In this document: one piece after another, positions 1-8,530 of the stretch
Layout: each line of letters begins with the position of its first letter
Position numbering within the stretch: the first letter of the stretch is position 1
Assembly (NCBI GenBank): GCA_029975215.1
Contig: JARKPO010000071.1
Coordinates: forward strand, 1 to 64,000
Length of the DNA: 64,000 nt
From: Levilinea sp.
Lineage (GTDB): Bacteria; Chloroflexota; Anaerolineae; Anaerolineales; Anaerolineaceae
Direction of reading: 5' to 3'
Notes under the pieces: model-generated
Told to the model about the DNA's origin: nothing
The model's database searches: none
Seen by the model: the letters and a program-made list of their open reading frames with translations, nothing else
Made by a program: the position numbers and the translations under genes

Positions 1-187
1 GGTGAGCGGTGAGGAGACCCGCATCCAGAAGTATTACCCCTTTGGCGGGCAGCCTATCGCCGTGCGAACGCAAGCCAACGGGACCGACACGCTGAACTGG
101 CTGCTGACGGATCACCTGGGCAGCGCGCAGGTGACGGCGGCAGAGGGCGGCGCGGCCAGCGGGGTGCAGCATTACACGGCCTTTGGG
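1..187 (+). repeat. Direct repeat copy 1 (RHS core segment)
   Basis: This stretch is nearly identical to 2813-2999 (offset 2812); I count nine substitutions in 187 bases, most at third codon positions. It extends left out of the window. Both copies encode the same RHS core peptide. Such repeated core ends are where RHS tip modules are exchanged by homologous recombination. Confidence 0.92.
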
Positions 188-1105
188 GAGGTGCGTTCCC
201 GCGGCGGGGAGATGCCCACGGTGTACCAGTACACCGGGCAGCTCAGCCAGATGGAGCAGGTGGGGCTGTATCATTACGGGGCGCGCTGGTATGACCCGGC
301 CGGGGCGCATTTCACCCAGGCGGATACGCTGGTGCCTGGTGTGGGCAATCCGCTTTCCTGGGATCGGTATGCGTATGTAAATTACAGCCCATTAGTTTAT
401 GTGGATCCAACAGGGCATAAAGCATGTTCATCCGATGGCGATTCATTTGATACATGTACAGACCCATTAGGGATTACATCTTCAGTTGGATATTATGTTG
501 AGGTCATTAAAAATGAGTATGGAGTGAATTTCGCGATGCCCATAAGCTGGAATCTAAACCAAGTGAAAACGGTTTTTCGATCATTTGTTCAAATGGAAAA
601 TGGGCTCGATCGAATTACGGGAGAAGAAGGAAAAGCTTGGATAAGGAAGAATCTGGTGGGTACTATACTCAACTTGTATAATGATTTTGGTGACGATATG
701 GGTTCTTTTGTTTCAGGGAGAACCGTTTTCTTACCAAATGACTTTGATACTTCACTTTGGTTTAATTCAATCGACCATACAGTTGAGAGTATGATAATTC
801 ATGAGCTGGGTCATGTCTGGGATAATACTTCAAGAAAAGAGTTGGGAGATGCTACCTATTACGGGGGCGGCTATGGTGATGCTCTGTATAAATATATGGG
901 GGGAGATCCCGTCGGACTGCGGTGGACAGGCGGCGTCAACGTTCCTCGTCCCAATCGTTTTCCATCTGACCAAGGGCCTGGTTACGGCAATAATAGTCCA
1001 GCAGATTATTTTGCCCATGCTTTCATTGGAACAATAAGCGATTCAAACAAAGTTCCGCAACAGGCAAAAATGTGGATGACGGCTTTCATAGATTTAACGA
1101 AATAA
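2..1105 (+). CDS. RHS-family polymorphic toxin, C-terminal part with HExxH tip domain (5' end outside window)
   Basis: Residues 1-140 are the end of an RHS/YD core: the motifs YYPFGGQPIAV, LLTDHLGSAQVT, YHYGARWYDP and VDPTG match the conserved core-to-tip boundary of RHS proteins. From about base 370 the sequence becomes clearly AT-richer and encodes a 227-residue tip unrelated to the core. The tip carries HELGH at residues 267-271, the zinc-binding HExxH of metallopeptidases. In RHS systems the core is a beta-cage that delivers a variable toxin tip; a peptidase toxin is inferred here. The reading frame continues upstream of base 2 (the second copy at 2813 has FHLR before this point), so the true start is not visible. 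The next gene, a lipoprotein, begins 14 bases downstream and could be the cognate immunity gene. Sure of RHS; moderately sure of the toxin activity. Confidence 0.85.
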   Translation: MSGEETRIQKYYPFGGQPIAVRTQANGTDTLNWLLTDHLGSAQVTAAEGGAASGVQHYTAFGEVRSRGGEMPTVYQYTGQLSQMEQVGLYHYGARWYDPAGAHFTQADTLVPGVGNPLSWDRYAYVNYSPLVYVDPTGHKACSSDGDSFDTCTDPLGITSSVGYYVEVIKNEYGVNFAMPISWNLNQVKTVFRSFVQMENGLDRITGEEGKAWIRKNLVGTILNLYNDFGDDMGSFVSGRTVFLPNDFDTSLWFNSIDHTVESMIIHELGHVWDNTSRKELGDATYYGGGYGDALYKYMGGDPVGLRWTGGVNVPRPNRFPSDQGPGYGNNSPADYFAHAFIGTISDSNKVPQQAKMWMTAFIDLTK

Positions 1106-1119
1106 GCTAAGGAGAGGTG

Positions 1120-1791
1120 ATGAGACGAATAATCATCATTATGCAGTTTATTCTACTTCTTTCCATGGCAGCCTCTTGCTCGAGAGCACCTTCAGTCGTT
1201 TTAGAAGATAATACCTGTAATGCTCCCTGTTGGCGCACAATCGAAGTTGGGAAAACTTCTCAGGCCGAGGTTCTAGATGTTATCGCTAAAATGCCCGATA
1301 TTCAGGAGGACTCGATCCAACAGGAAAAGACCTTTTTACCAATGATGGAAGACGCAGTTTATTGGAAGTTTAAAGGCACAGCGGAGCTTAATGCTGATAT
1401 CTCCTTTCACGACCATACAGCTGTAATGATAACGTTTAACTTCTCTCGCCCAGTCCGTTTACAAGATTTCATCCAGAAATTTGGTGAACCCTCATCTGTA
1501 TATATCACATCATCGCAGGGGCCTGGTGTCTACTTAACCGTTAATTTGATTTTTCCCAATAAAGGTATCTGCCTTTTTCACCAGCCAAAGCTGCTTCCTT
1601 CTCAAAATCCGAAGGAATATGCAATTACACCAGCAACTCAGATAAATGACGTATATTATATTGATCCTACATTCCAAAATGGTCAGTTGAAAATTGGCTG
1701 TTTGAGAGGTTTAGAGGCAGATGAATTCAGCACGGGTGTTCAGGAATGGGCTGGATATAAGAAATACGTCGTAAAAAAACAAGGAAAGTGA
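1120..1791 (+). CDS. Lipoprotein with CxxPCW motif; candidate immunity protein
   Basis: A 223-residue protein with a lipoprotein signal: a charged MRR start, a hydrophobic stretch and the lipobox SMAASC near residue 20. The mature part opens with NTCNAPCW and then IEVGKTSQAEVLDVI, the same pattern as the gene at 2028 (NPVCQPPCW, ITPGETTAKEAHEKL), so the two are paralogues. I start it at the ATG at 1120, placed after the strong ribosome site AAGGAGAG; a GTG at 1117 is the alternative. It follows the RHS toxin by 14 bases and is AT-rich like the toxin tip. An envelope-anchored immunity protein is a guess from position; no recognised domain. Confidence 0.7.
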   Translation: MRRIIIIMQFILLLSMAASCSRAPSVVLEDNTCNAPCWRTIEVGKTSQAEVLDVIAKMPDIQEDSIQQEKTFLPMMEDAVYWKFKGTAELNADISFHDHTAVMITFNFSRPVRLQDFIQKFGEPSSVYITSSQGPGVYLTVNLIFPNKGICLFHQPKLLPSQNPKEYAITPATQINDVYYIDPTFQNGQLKIGCLRGLEADEFSTGVQEWAGYKKYVVKKQGK

Positions 1792-2027
1792 ATTAGACAA
1801 GAGCCTATTATTGGGTTCAAATTTTTTAATAAATGAGCTAATTGTTTTCGGGTCAATGCCAGAGTAAGACCAAAGAGTTGCCCTCGGCTTTCTCGAACGC
1901 ACCGCATCGTCAGGGGCTATAGATGCCTGGGCTGAAACGCAGGCGGAACGGCCCTGGAACGCGCTGAGTATCTGCTTACACGGGATCAGGCGAAAATTTG
2001 GGAACGGCAAAACCGATGGGGCTTCGT
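1792..2027. other. Gap with possible gene debris
   Basis: No convincing gene. Bases about 1875-2000 are GC-richer than their flanks and stay open in one forward frame (reading ...FLERTASSGAIDAWAETQ...), which runs on out of frame into the next lipoprotein. This resembles the remains of a displaced coding segment, but I cannot assign it to a family. Confidence 0.3.
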
Positions 2028-2690
2028 ATGAAAAAGAGCTTACAGTTCACCCTTCTATCCCTGCTGTTGGGTACAATCCTGATTTCCGGATGTAAAACTT
2101 CCCCCGTCTCTCCGAAGCTGCCGTGGATCGAACGTTGGTTAAGCAACCCGGTTTGTCAGCCGCCGTGTTGGGAAGGGATTACGCCAGGCGAAACCACCGC
2201 GAAAGAAGCCCATGAAAAACTGGCGGCCTTGCCGGATGTGGAGAAATTTTGGCTGCCTAGCGAACGAACAAGCCCGCATGTGCTTTCATGGGACATGGCC
2301 GGCTGTGATGGCGCTGAGGGGGGGAGAATATACTTTGATACATACCCGAATGGAAAGATTGAATGGATGCAATTATTTATGGGATGTGATCAGCAAGATG
2401 CCTCACTTAAAGAAGTTATTGATGCATTTGGTGTTCCTGATTATAGTTGGGCTGAATGGAATTCGGCGGGTTGTAAAGCGGAGTTATTAAATCTTAAGAA
2501 AGGAATGATCCTCACAACTTACGAAAGCGGGTTTATTAGTTATAAGAAACTAAAACCCACCTCTCCGGTTGAAGCCGTTTTATTGTTTCCAACTGGGGAT
2601 AGCCTTGAGAAAGTCGTAGAGGCACTGCCCTATCTTGCAGATACAGATATTCGAGAGTGGCAGGTGTATGATAATCCCTGCACTTGGTAA
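2028..2690 (+). CDS. Lipoprotein paralogue with CxxPCW motif
   Basis: A 220-residue protein beginning MKKSLQFTLL with lipobox LISGC, so probably an exported lipoprotein. After the signal it shows NPVCQPPCW followed by GITPGETTAKEAHEKL, aligning with the start of the mature protein encoded at 1120; the C-terminal half has diverged. I use the ATG at 2028 because it gives a clean signal peptide; TTG at 1998 and ATG at 2016 are upstream in frame. It lies directly before the truncated RHS core copy, so it may be the immunity gene of a lost toxin tip, kept as an orphan. Function unknown. Confidence 0.6.
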   Translation: MKKSLQFTLLSLLLGTILISGCKTSPVSPKLPWIERWLSNPVCQPPCWEGITPGETTAKEAHEKLAALPDVEKFWLPSERTSPHVLSWDMAGCDGAEGGRIYFDTYPNGKIEWMQLFMGCDQQDASLKEVIDAFGVPDYSWAEWNSAGCKAELLNLKKGMILTTYESGFISYKKLKPTSPVEAVLLFPTGDSLEKVVEALPYLADTDIREWQVYDNPCTW

Positions 2691-2705
2691 GCGGGCCGTG
2701 GGCTG

Positions 2706-3000
2706 ATGCCGCTGGAATCGGCGCAGTACTTCTATGATGGGGACGGAACCCTGGTGAAAAGCATCGTGAACGGCGAAGTGACCTATTACGTCAGCCGCCA
2801 ATTCCACCTGCGGGTGAGTGGTGAGGAGACCCGCATCCAGAAGTATTACCCCTTTGGCGGGCAGCCCATAGCCGTGCGAACCCAGGCTAACGGGACCGAC
2901 ACGCTGAACTGGCTGCTGACGGATCACCTGGGCAGCGCGCAGGTGACGGCGGCAGAAGGCGGCGCGGCCAGCGGGGTGCAGCGCTACACGGCCTTTGGGT
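2706..3000 (+). pseudogene. Truncated RHS core fragment
   Basis: About 98 codons of RHS core: FYDGDGTLVKS, YYVSRQFHLRV, YYPFGGQPIAV and DHLGSAQVT, ending at YTAFG. The homology to the first copy stops at base 2999. The next base pair begins the reverse-strand stop codon (3001-3003) of the aminotransferase gene. Translation would run on antisense into that gene, so this is a remnant, not a functional protein. It has no tip domain. A stop lies in frame just upstream at 2688-2690, so the fragment also lacks most of its core. Confidence 0.85.
2813..2999 (+). repeat. Direct repeat copy 2 (RHS core segment)
   Basis: Second copy of the segment at 1-187, with about nine substitutions. Recombination between the copies would delete the toxin tip and both lipoprotein genes, or would let a new tip be captured. 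Confidence 0.92.
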
Positions 3001-4122
3001 CTAGGCCGGGCGGGTCATCAGCTGCTGCCGGAGGCGCGCCAGCCCCTCGGCGAAATTTTGCCGGCCCAACCCCAGGCGAAAATGATTCCCGGGGTAATCA
3101 AACAGGCTGCCCGGCACGATCATGACGCCTTGTTCTTCCAGCACGTTCCGGCAAAAATCTTCCACCGCTTCGGCCCCGCACCAGCGCGGGAAGGCGATGG
3201 AACCGGCCTGGGGCGGAATCCATTCGAACCACTGGGGGTACGCGCGGCAAAAGTCTTCGGCCAGGGCGGTGTTGTGCAGCACGATGCCGCGGTTGCGGCT
3301 GAGGATGGGGCCGCTGTTCTGCAGGGCCATGATGGCTAAGATTTCGCTGGGGGCCGAGCTGCAAATGGTGGTGTAGTCCTTAAACGCCAGCCAGCGCTGG
3401 GCCAGGGCGGGGTCTTGGGCGGCCAGCCAGCCGATGCGCAGGCCGGGCAGGGCGAAGGATTTGGACAGGCCCGCCAGTGAGACGCCTTTCTCGTACACCT
3501 CACACACCGCCGGAAGCCGGGCGGCGGGGTCATGTTCCAACAGGCGGTACATCTCATCACAGAACACGGTGATCCCGTGACGGCCGGCCAGCGCCAGGAC
3601 GGCTTCAAATTCCGCGCGGGTGGGCAAAAAGCCGGTGGGGTTGTGGGGGAAATTCAGCACCAGCAGGCGCGTGCGCGGGCTCAGGCTGCGCTCCAGGGCG
3701 TCCAGATCCATCTGCCAACCGGAGGCGGTGGGCGCCAGCGGCCACAGCGTCACCGGGCAGCCCAGGGCGCGGGCCACCTCCTGCAGCGATTGATAGGCCG
3801 GCGCAACCGCCACCACGGCATCGCCCGGCTCCAGCAGGGTGTGCATGGCAATAAAAATGGCCTCTTCGGGGGCCATCACCACCAGGTTGTCGGCGGGGAT
3901 GTGGGCGTATTGGCGGGCGATTTCGGCGCGCAGCCCCGGGTGACCGGGCGATTCGGTGTAGCCCAGGCGCAGCGTGTCCCACATCTGGCGCGTTTCGGGC
4001 GCAGCCATGCCGATCAGCTCCGACATGGCCAGGCTTTCGCAGTCTGATGAGCTGAGCAGGATTTCCACCTTGAACTCATACAGAGCAAAAAACCGTTCCA
4101 GTTTAAAAGGCGGGATGCGCAT
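3001..4122 (-). CDS. Class I/II PLP-dependent aminotransferase
   Basis: A 373-residue fold-type I aminotransferase. Visible landmarks are LNFPHNPTGFLP (the NPTG substrate/PLP loop), VFCDEMY (the Asp that binds the pyridine nitrogen), SLAGLSKSFALPGLRIGW (Schiff-base Lys in SKSF) and FRLGLG near the C-terminus (the Arg that binds the substrate carboxylate). I start it at ATG 4122, preceded by AAGGAGA; an upstream frame extension to 4227 overlaps the next gene and looks non-coding. The amino acid substrate cannot be told from sequence. It ends exactly where the RHS remnant begins. The gene order suggests co-transcription with the MATE exporter upstream, 29 bases away. Confidence 0.88.
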   Translation of the reverse strand: MRIPPFKLERFFALYEFKVEILLSSSDCESLAMSELIGMAAPETRQMWDTLRLGYTESPGHPGLRAEIARQYAHIPADNLVVMAPEEAIFIAMHTLLEPGDAVVAVAPAYQSLQEVARALGCPVTLWPLAPTASGWQMDLDALERSLSPRTRLLVLNFPHNPTGFLPTRAEFEAVLALAGRHGITVFCDEMYRLLEHDPAARLPAVCEVYEKGVSLAGLSKSFALPGLRIGWLAAQDPALAQRWLAFKDYTTICSSAPSEILAIMALQNSGPILSRNRGIVLHNTALAEDFCRAYPQWFEWIPPQAGSIAFPRWCGAEAVEDFCRNVLEEQGVMIVPGSLFDYPGNHFRLGLGRQNFAEGLARLRQQLMTRPA

Positions 4123-4151
4123 GGGCTGTCTCCTTGGGGGTGAGAAGCATC

Positions 4152-5504
4152 TCAGGCGGCGTGCTGCACCAGGTTGTTCACCCAGCGGCCGGTGGCAAAG
4201 CGCCGCAGACCGATGATGTACTTGCACAATTCCTCAGCGGCCACCAACAACACCACCCAATACACCGGCAGGTGGAAGACAAAGGCGCCGAGCAGGGCCA
4301 GGGGCACGCCCACCAGCCAGATGGTGAGCATTTCTAAGATCAGGGCATAGCGGGTGTCGCCGCCGCTGCGCAGGATGCCGACGATGATGGTCATGTTGGA
4401 GACCTTGACCCACAGGGTGAAGGCCATCACCGTGAGCACCTGGATGGCGAAATCGTGGGCTTCGGGGGAGATCTCGTACAGCTCCAGGATCAGGCCGGAG
4501 GACAGCCAGATGAGCACACCGACGAGGAAGCCGCCCAGGGTGACCAGGGTCAGGCTGTAACGGGCGTAGCGTTTGGCGTTGGCCTCGTTGTTGGCCCCAA
4601 TCTGGTTGCCGATGATCACGGCGCAGGCGTCGGAAATGCCGATGAAGATGACGAAGGCCAGGTTCTCGATGGTCCCGGCGATGTTGACGGCGGCGATGGA
4701 TTGGGTGCCGATGCGGGCGTAGACCAGGTTATAGGTGCTCATGCCCAGCGACCACAGCACCTCCTGTACCATCACCGGCAGGCCGACCTTGATATAAGCC
4801 TTGACAAATTCGGGGCTGAAGCCGCCCATTTCATTCAGTTTGGCGGCGATGGGCAGTTTTTGGGTGTAGATGGGGATGATGAGGATGAAGATTTGCAGCA
4901 CGCGAGCGATAGCCGTGCCAATGGCTGCGCCTTCGACCCCCATTTCGGGTGCGCCGAATAAGCCGAAGATGAGCACATAGCTGATGGCGGTTTTGATCAC
5001 CAGGGCGATGACGGTGGTGATCATGGGCAGGCGGGTGTTGCCGATGCTGCGCAGCACGGAGCCGTAAGCAAAGGTGACCGCGGTGGGGATGTAGCTGATG
5101 GCTACGATGCGCAGATAGCGCCCGCCGATGGCGATGACTTCGGGGTCGCGCGAGTAGATGCTCAGCACGGTGTTGGGGATGGCCACGGCCACCAGGGTGA
5201 AGAGCAGGCTGCCCACAAAGCTGACCCCCAGGCTCAGGCCGAGGACTTTGCGGATGGAGGTGACATCGCCTTTGCCCCAGTATTGGGCAGTGAAGACGGC
5301 TGCGCCGGAGCTGGTTCCGAAGAGCAGGAAGGTTAAGAGGAAGAAAACCTGGTTGGCCAATCCCACGCCCGCCACCGAGGCGTCGCCCAGCTGGCCGATC
5401 ATGACCACATCCAGCAGGTTGAGGGCAGACCAGACGAACTGCTGGATGATGATGGGCACGGCGATTTTGCGCAAACTGTTAAAGTATTCGCGATCTTGAA
5501 ACAT
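4152..5504 (-). CDS. MATE family efflux transporter
   Basis: A 450-residue integral membrane protein with about twelve hydrophobic segments arranged as two six-helix halves. The N-terminal IAVPIIIQQFVWSALNLLDV and VMIGQLGDASVAGVGLANQV match the MATE/NorM signature (P and the DxxxxGxxG-type region). MATE proteins export cationic drugs, toxins or metabolites using Na+ or H+ gradients; the substrate here is unknown. It is read before the aminotransferase at 3001-4122 and probably shares its transcript. Confidence 0.9.
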   Translation of the reverse strand: MFQDREYFNSLRKIAVPIIIQQFVWSALNLLDVVMIGQLGDASVAGVGLANQVFFLLTFLLFGTSSGAAVFTAQYWGKGDVTSIRKVLGLSLGVSFVGSLLFTLVAVAIPNTVLSIYSRDPEVIAIGGRYLRIVAISYIPTAVTFAYGSVLRSIGNTRLPMITTVIALVIKTAISYVLIFGLFGAPEMGVEGAAIGTAIARVLQIFILIIPIYTQKLPIAAKLNEMGGFSPEFVKAYIKVGLPVMVQEVLWSLGMSTYNLVYARIGTQSIAAVNIAGTIENLAFVIFIGISDACAVIIGNQIGANNEANAKRYARYSLTLVTLGGFLVGVLIWLSSGLILELYEISPEAHDFAIQVLTVMAFTLWVKVSNMTIIVGILRSGGDTRYALILEMLTIWLVGVPLALLGAFVFHLPVYWVVLLVAAEELCKYIIGLRRFATGRWVNNLVQHAA

Positions 5505-5586
5505 GCTATCTTCTCAATAAAATGGGATTCCCGAGGTTGTGCGCGGGAGGGGGCAGAACGGGTTTATTATACCAGATGGGCGGGTT

Positions 5587-6354
5587 TCACCCGGCGCTGA
5601 GAGACACCTGGCGCAGCGTCAGGCAGGCCGCCTGGGGCGAAGGCAGCACTCCAAAGCGCAGCTGGCCGTCCGGCGCAAAAGCCGCAAACTGGTTATCCAT
5701 CCACAATACCAGCCCCAGGCGGCCGCGGGGGGCCAGACGGGTTTGAAAGGCCAGGTGTCCATCCACAAAGAAGCGCGTGCCGTGCTGTGCGTCCGCTTCC
5801 AGGGCGTAGGCGTGTTTCTGGGTGGGGTCCACGGGCAGGCGGGCGGCGTCTTCGCGGATGATTCTGCGCAGGGCGCGGCGCAGTGGACGCGCCAGGGGCG
5901 GCCAAAGCATCCCCGGCAGACCTACCGCCGCGGGTAAAGCCACCGCCAAGCCCGGCAGCAGCGGCGACGAAAACACCCCCGCCAGCCAGCCGTGCGGGGG
6001 CAGATCACTGCGCAGGGAGAGGTAATTTTCAGGAGAAGCGTGGAAAAACCAGGCGCAGTTGGGCAAAACCGGCAGCCGCCGCTCGGCCCCGCGCAGCCCT
6101 AACCGCAGGCTGAAAGGATCGTTCCACAAGCCAAATCCCCAGGTGCCCGGCAGGTTGGGGGCCGAAACCTGGGCGCGCAGCTCCAGACGCAGCGGCAGGT
6201 GGTGTGGAAAGGCGCGCCGCGCCAGGGAGGAGTAATCATCCACCTGGGCCAGGTGGTAACGGCCAGCTGCAGCCGGGGGGACGGTTAACTGCCAGCCGTT
6301 CGCCTGGGCGGTGACTTGTGCACCTGGGGTGCATCTGGGGGTCAGCGCGGGCAC
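5587..6354 (-). CDS. Hypothetical protein, beta-sandwich-like
   Basis: About 255 residues from a GTG at 6354; in-frame starts further upstream would overlap the DUF456 gene, whose stop is at 6369. No signal peptide or membrane anchor is evident, although there is a hydrophobic Ala/Leu/Pro stretch in the middle (LLPGLAVALPAAVGLPG). The pattern of WGFGLWNDPFS, HAYALEAD, FFVDGHLAFQT and GLVLWMDNQ resembles concanavalin-like jelly-roll proteins that bind or cleave glycans. That is a fold impression only. Its start and function are uncertain. Confidence 0.55.
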   Translation of the reverse strand: MPALTPRCTPGAQVTAQANGWQLTVPPAAAGRYHLAQVDDYSSLARRAFPHHLPLRLELRAQVSAPNLPGTWGFGLWNDPFSLRLGLRGAERRLPVLPNCAWFFHASPENYLSLRSDLPPHGWLAGVFSSPLLPGLAVALPAAVGLPGMLWPPLARPLRRALRRIIREDAARLPVDPTQKHAYALEADAQHGTRFFVDGHLAFQTRLAPRGRLGLVLWMDNQFAAFAPDGQLRFGVLPSPQAACLTLRQVSLSAG

Positions 6355-6368
6355 GGCAGCCTCAGCGG

Positions 6369-6866
6369 TTACAGGACAAAAGCCCACAATCCCCAGATGA
6401 AGATCATCACCAGGCCGAAGAAAATGCGCACCACCACCACCCAACCGCAGCCCAAAGCCATGCCGCGCATCGAGTTGGCGGCCTGGCGCCAGTTGCGGAT
6501 GCGGATGTACTCAATGATGAACAGCCCCAGCAGCGCGGCAATCAGCCCGCCAAAGGGCGGGAAGAACAGGCTGCCCAACAGCCCCGCCACCAGGGCCACG
6601 CCGATGGAAAGCCAGCTGGCGCCGGTCTGGCGCGCCTCGGTGCTCATCAGCACATTATCGGCCAGGTTGCCCACCAGCATGATGAGGGTGATAAAGGCAA
6701 ATAAGACTCCGCTGACCCAATCGAAGCCGGTGATCAGGCCGTATACCAGGGCTGCCAGCCAGATGATATTCAGGCCGGGGAAGATGACCAGGATTAACCC
6801 GGCCAGACCCAGCAGCATGACGGCCAGGGTCACAACGGTGAGGGCGGTTTGGGTCAGCGGAGCCAT
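6369..6866 (-). CDS. DUF456 membrane protein
   Basis: A 165-residue protein with four to five hydrophobic helices. The pattern VIFPGLNIIWLAALVYGL, followed by the glycine-rich segment SLFFPPFGGLIAALLGLFI, is that of DUF456, a widespread small membrane family without known function. The gene starts 6 bases after serS ends (serS runs 8147 to 6873), so it is likely co-transcribed with it. Confidence 0.8.
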   Translation of the reverse strand: MAPLTQTALTVVTLAVMLLGLAGLILVIFPGLNIIWLAALVYGLITGFDWVSGVLFAFITLIMLVGNLADNVLMSTEARQTGASWLSIGVALVAGLLGSLFFPPFGGLIAALLGLFIIEYIRIRNWRQAANSMRGMALGCGWVVVVRIFFGLVMIFIWGLWAFVL

Positions 6867-6872
6867 AGGGTG

Positions 6873-8147
6873 TTAGTCCGGAAGGATCACATCCAGGCCG
6901 CCCATCCACGGACGCAGCACCTCTGGAACACGGATGGAGCCGTCAGCCTGTTGGTAGTTTTCCAGAACGGCGATGAGCGTGCGGGGCATGCCCAAGCCGG
7001 AGCCGTTGAGGGTGTGCACCAGCTGGGTCTTGCCGCCTTCGCTGGGGCGGAATTTGATGTTGGCGCGGCGCGGTTGGAAATCACCCACCAGCGACACCGA
7101 GGAGACTTCCAGCCATTCACCGCAGCCGGGGGCCCACACTTCGAGATCGTAGGTGATGCGCGCGCCAAAGCCCAGATCGCCGGTGCACAGCTGCACTACG
7201 CGGTAGGTGAGGCCCAGCCCGCGGCAGGTGTCTTCGGCGTCGGCCAGCATTTTCTCCAGCTCGCGGTAGGAATCTTCTGGCTTGCAGAAGATGAACATCT
7301 CCACCTTGTCGAACTGGTGGCCGCGCTTAATGCCGCGTACGTCACGCCCGGCGCTCATTTTCTCGCGGCGGAAGCAGGGGGTGTAGGCGGTGTAGCGCAG
7401 CGGCAGCACGGCTTCTTCCAAAATGTCGCCCATGTGCAGCCCGTTGAGGGCCACTTCGGCGGTGGGCACCATCCATAGATCCTCTTCGTGGTCTTTGTAG
7501 AGGTTATCCACAAATTTGGGTAGCTGCCCTGAGGCAAACAGGGTTTCGCCGCGCACCATGAAGGGGGTGTATTTTTCGGTGTAGCCCTGGCGGGTGTGCA
7601 GGTCGAGCATCCAGGCGATGAGAGCGCGCTGCAGCCGCGCTCCCGCCCCCGAAAGGACGTAGAAGCGCGAGCCGGTGATTTTGACGCCCTGGTCAAAGTT
7701 GAGGATGCCCAGGCGCGGGCCCAGGTCCCAATGCGGTTGGGGCTGAAAGTCAAAGGTGGGGATTTCACCTTCCTGGCGCATCACCACGTTGTCATGCTCG
7801 CCGGTGCCGTAAGGGGTGGCCGGGTCGGGGTAGTTGGGGATGCTGGCGACCAGATTGCGCAGGTCGTTATCCACCAGGCGCACCTGCTCATCCAGAGCGG
7901 TGATACGGTCGCCGACCACGCGCATTTCATCAATCTTGGCCTGGCGCTCAGCGGGGTCTTTCATGCGCGAGATCTCGCGGGAGACGTTGTTGCGCTGGGC
8001 CTTCAGCTGTTCCACTTCATTGAGCAGGGCGCGGCGTTTTTCGTCCAGAGCCTGGATCTCATCCACAACGGAAGGATCCATCTGGCGGTCTTTCAGCGCC
8101 TGGCGCAGGAGATCCGGCTGTTCACGGATCAGGGTGAGGTCTAACAT
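6873..8147 (-). CDS. serS: Seryl-tRNA synthetase
   Basis: A 424-residue class II aminoacyl-tRNA synthetase that charges tRNA-Ser (and tRNA-Sec where present). The N-terminus [18 protein letters not shown] leads into the long antiparallel coiled-coil arm (residues about 30-105) that grips the tRNA variable loop. Class II motif 2 is visible as [19 protein letters not shown] and motif 3 as [20 protein letters not shown]. Length is normal. The ATG at 8147 follows AAGGAGTTGTGCC. A T-box leader lies immediately upstream, so expression should rise when tRNA-Ser is uncharged. Confidence 0.97.
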   Translation of the reverse strand: MLDLTLIREQPDLLRQALKDRQMDPSVVDEIQALDEKRRALLNEVEQLKAQRNNVSREISRMKDPAERQAKIDEMRVVGDRITALDEQVRLVDNDLRNLVASIPNYPDPATPYGTGEHDNVVMRQEGEIPTFDFQPQPHWDLGPRLGILNFDQGVKITGSRFYVLSGAGARLQRALIAWMLDLHTRQGYTEKYTPFMVRGETLFASGQLPKFVDNLYKDHEEDLWMVPTAEVALNGLHMGDILEEAVLPLRYTAYTPCFRREKMSAGRDVRGIKRGHQFDKVEMFIFCKPEDSYRELEKMLADAEDTCRGLGLTYRVVQLCTGDLGFGARITYDLEVWAPGCGEWLEVSSVSLVGDFQPRRANIKFRPSEGGKTQLVHTLNGSGLGMPRTLIAVLENYQQADGSIRVPEVLRPWMGGLDVILPD

Positions 8148-8149
8148 GG

Positions 8150-8459
8150 CACAACTCCTTTCGATGGCTGAAACAACAACCCCCCTATCCGTTTGCAGGA
8201 CGAGGGGGGCCAGCTCGTGGTGCCACCTGCTTTTGCCGCAAGCCGGAGCCAAAGCCGGTTGCAGCCTCATTTGGCGATAACGGAGCCGCCGTTCCTTTTA
8301 CGACCGGACCACATCACCGGCCCCTGCAAGGAAGACCAGCCCCCTGAGTAGGGGGCGCCGGGGGGGAACGCAGGGAGGGGGGCCTGCTGGCTCGCACCGT
8401 TTGCCAGCTCTCTGAAAGGGCCTCGCCGCACAGTCCCGGGCAAGTCTTACAGTTGATGA
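8150..8459 (-). promoter_or_regulatory. T-box riboswitch leader of serS
   Basis: Read on the minus strand, the leader has a stem I distal element (AGAGAGCTGGC ... GGTGCGAGCCAGC, 8413-8383), the T-box bulge sequence AGGTGGCACCACGAG at about 8229-8212 (canonical AGGGTGGTACCGCG), and an intrinsic terminator (8209-8181) ending in GTTGTTGTTT, 24 bases before the serS ribosome site. Uncharged tRNA binding would stabilise the antiterminator. I did not resolve the specifier codon with certainty; a Ser codon is expected from the gene it controls. Confidence 0.88.
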
Positions 8460-8464
8460 GGAAA

Positions 8465-8492
8465 ATTATACCCAACCCGGCAGGGATGTCAA
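8465..8492 (-). promoter_or_regulatory. Promoter of the serS T-box leader
   Basis: On the minus strand TTGACA (8492-8487), a 16-base spacer and TATAAT (8470-8465): a full match to the sigma-70 consensus. Transcription would begin near 8458, just ahead of the T-box stem I. Confidence 0.85.
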
Positions 8493-8530
8493 GCGGGCGG
8501 CAGGAAACAGCCGAAAGCGGAGGGGGATGG

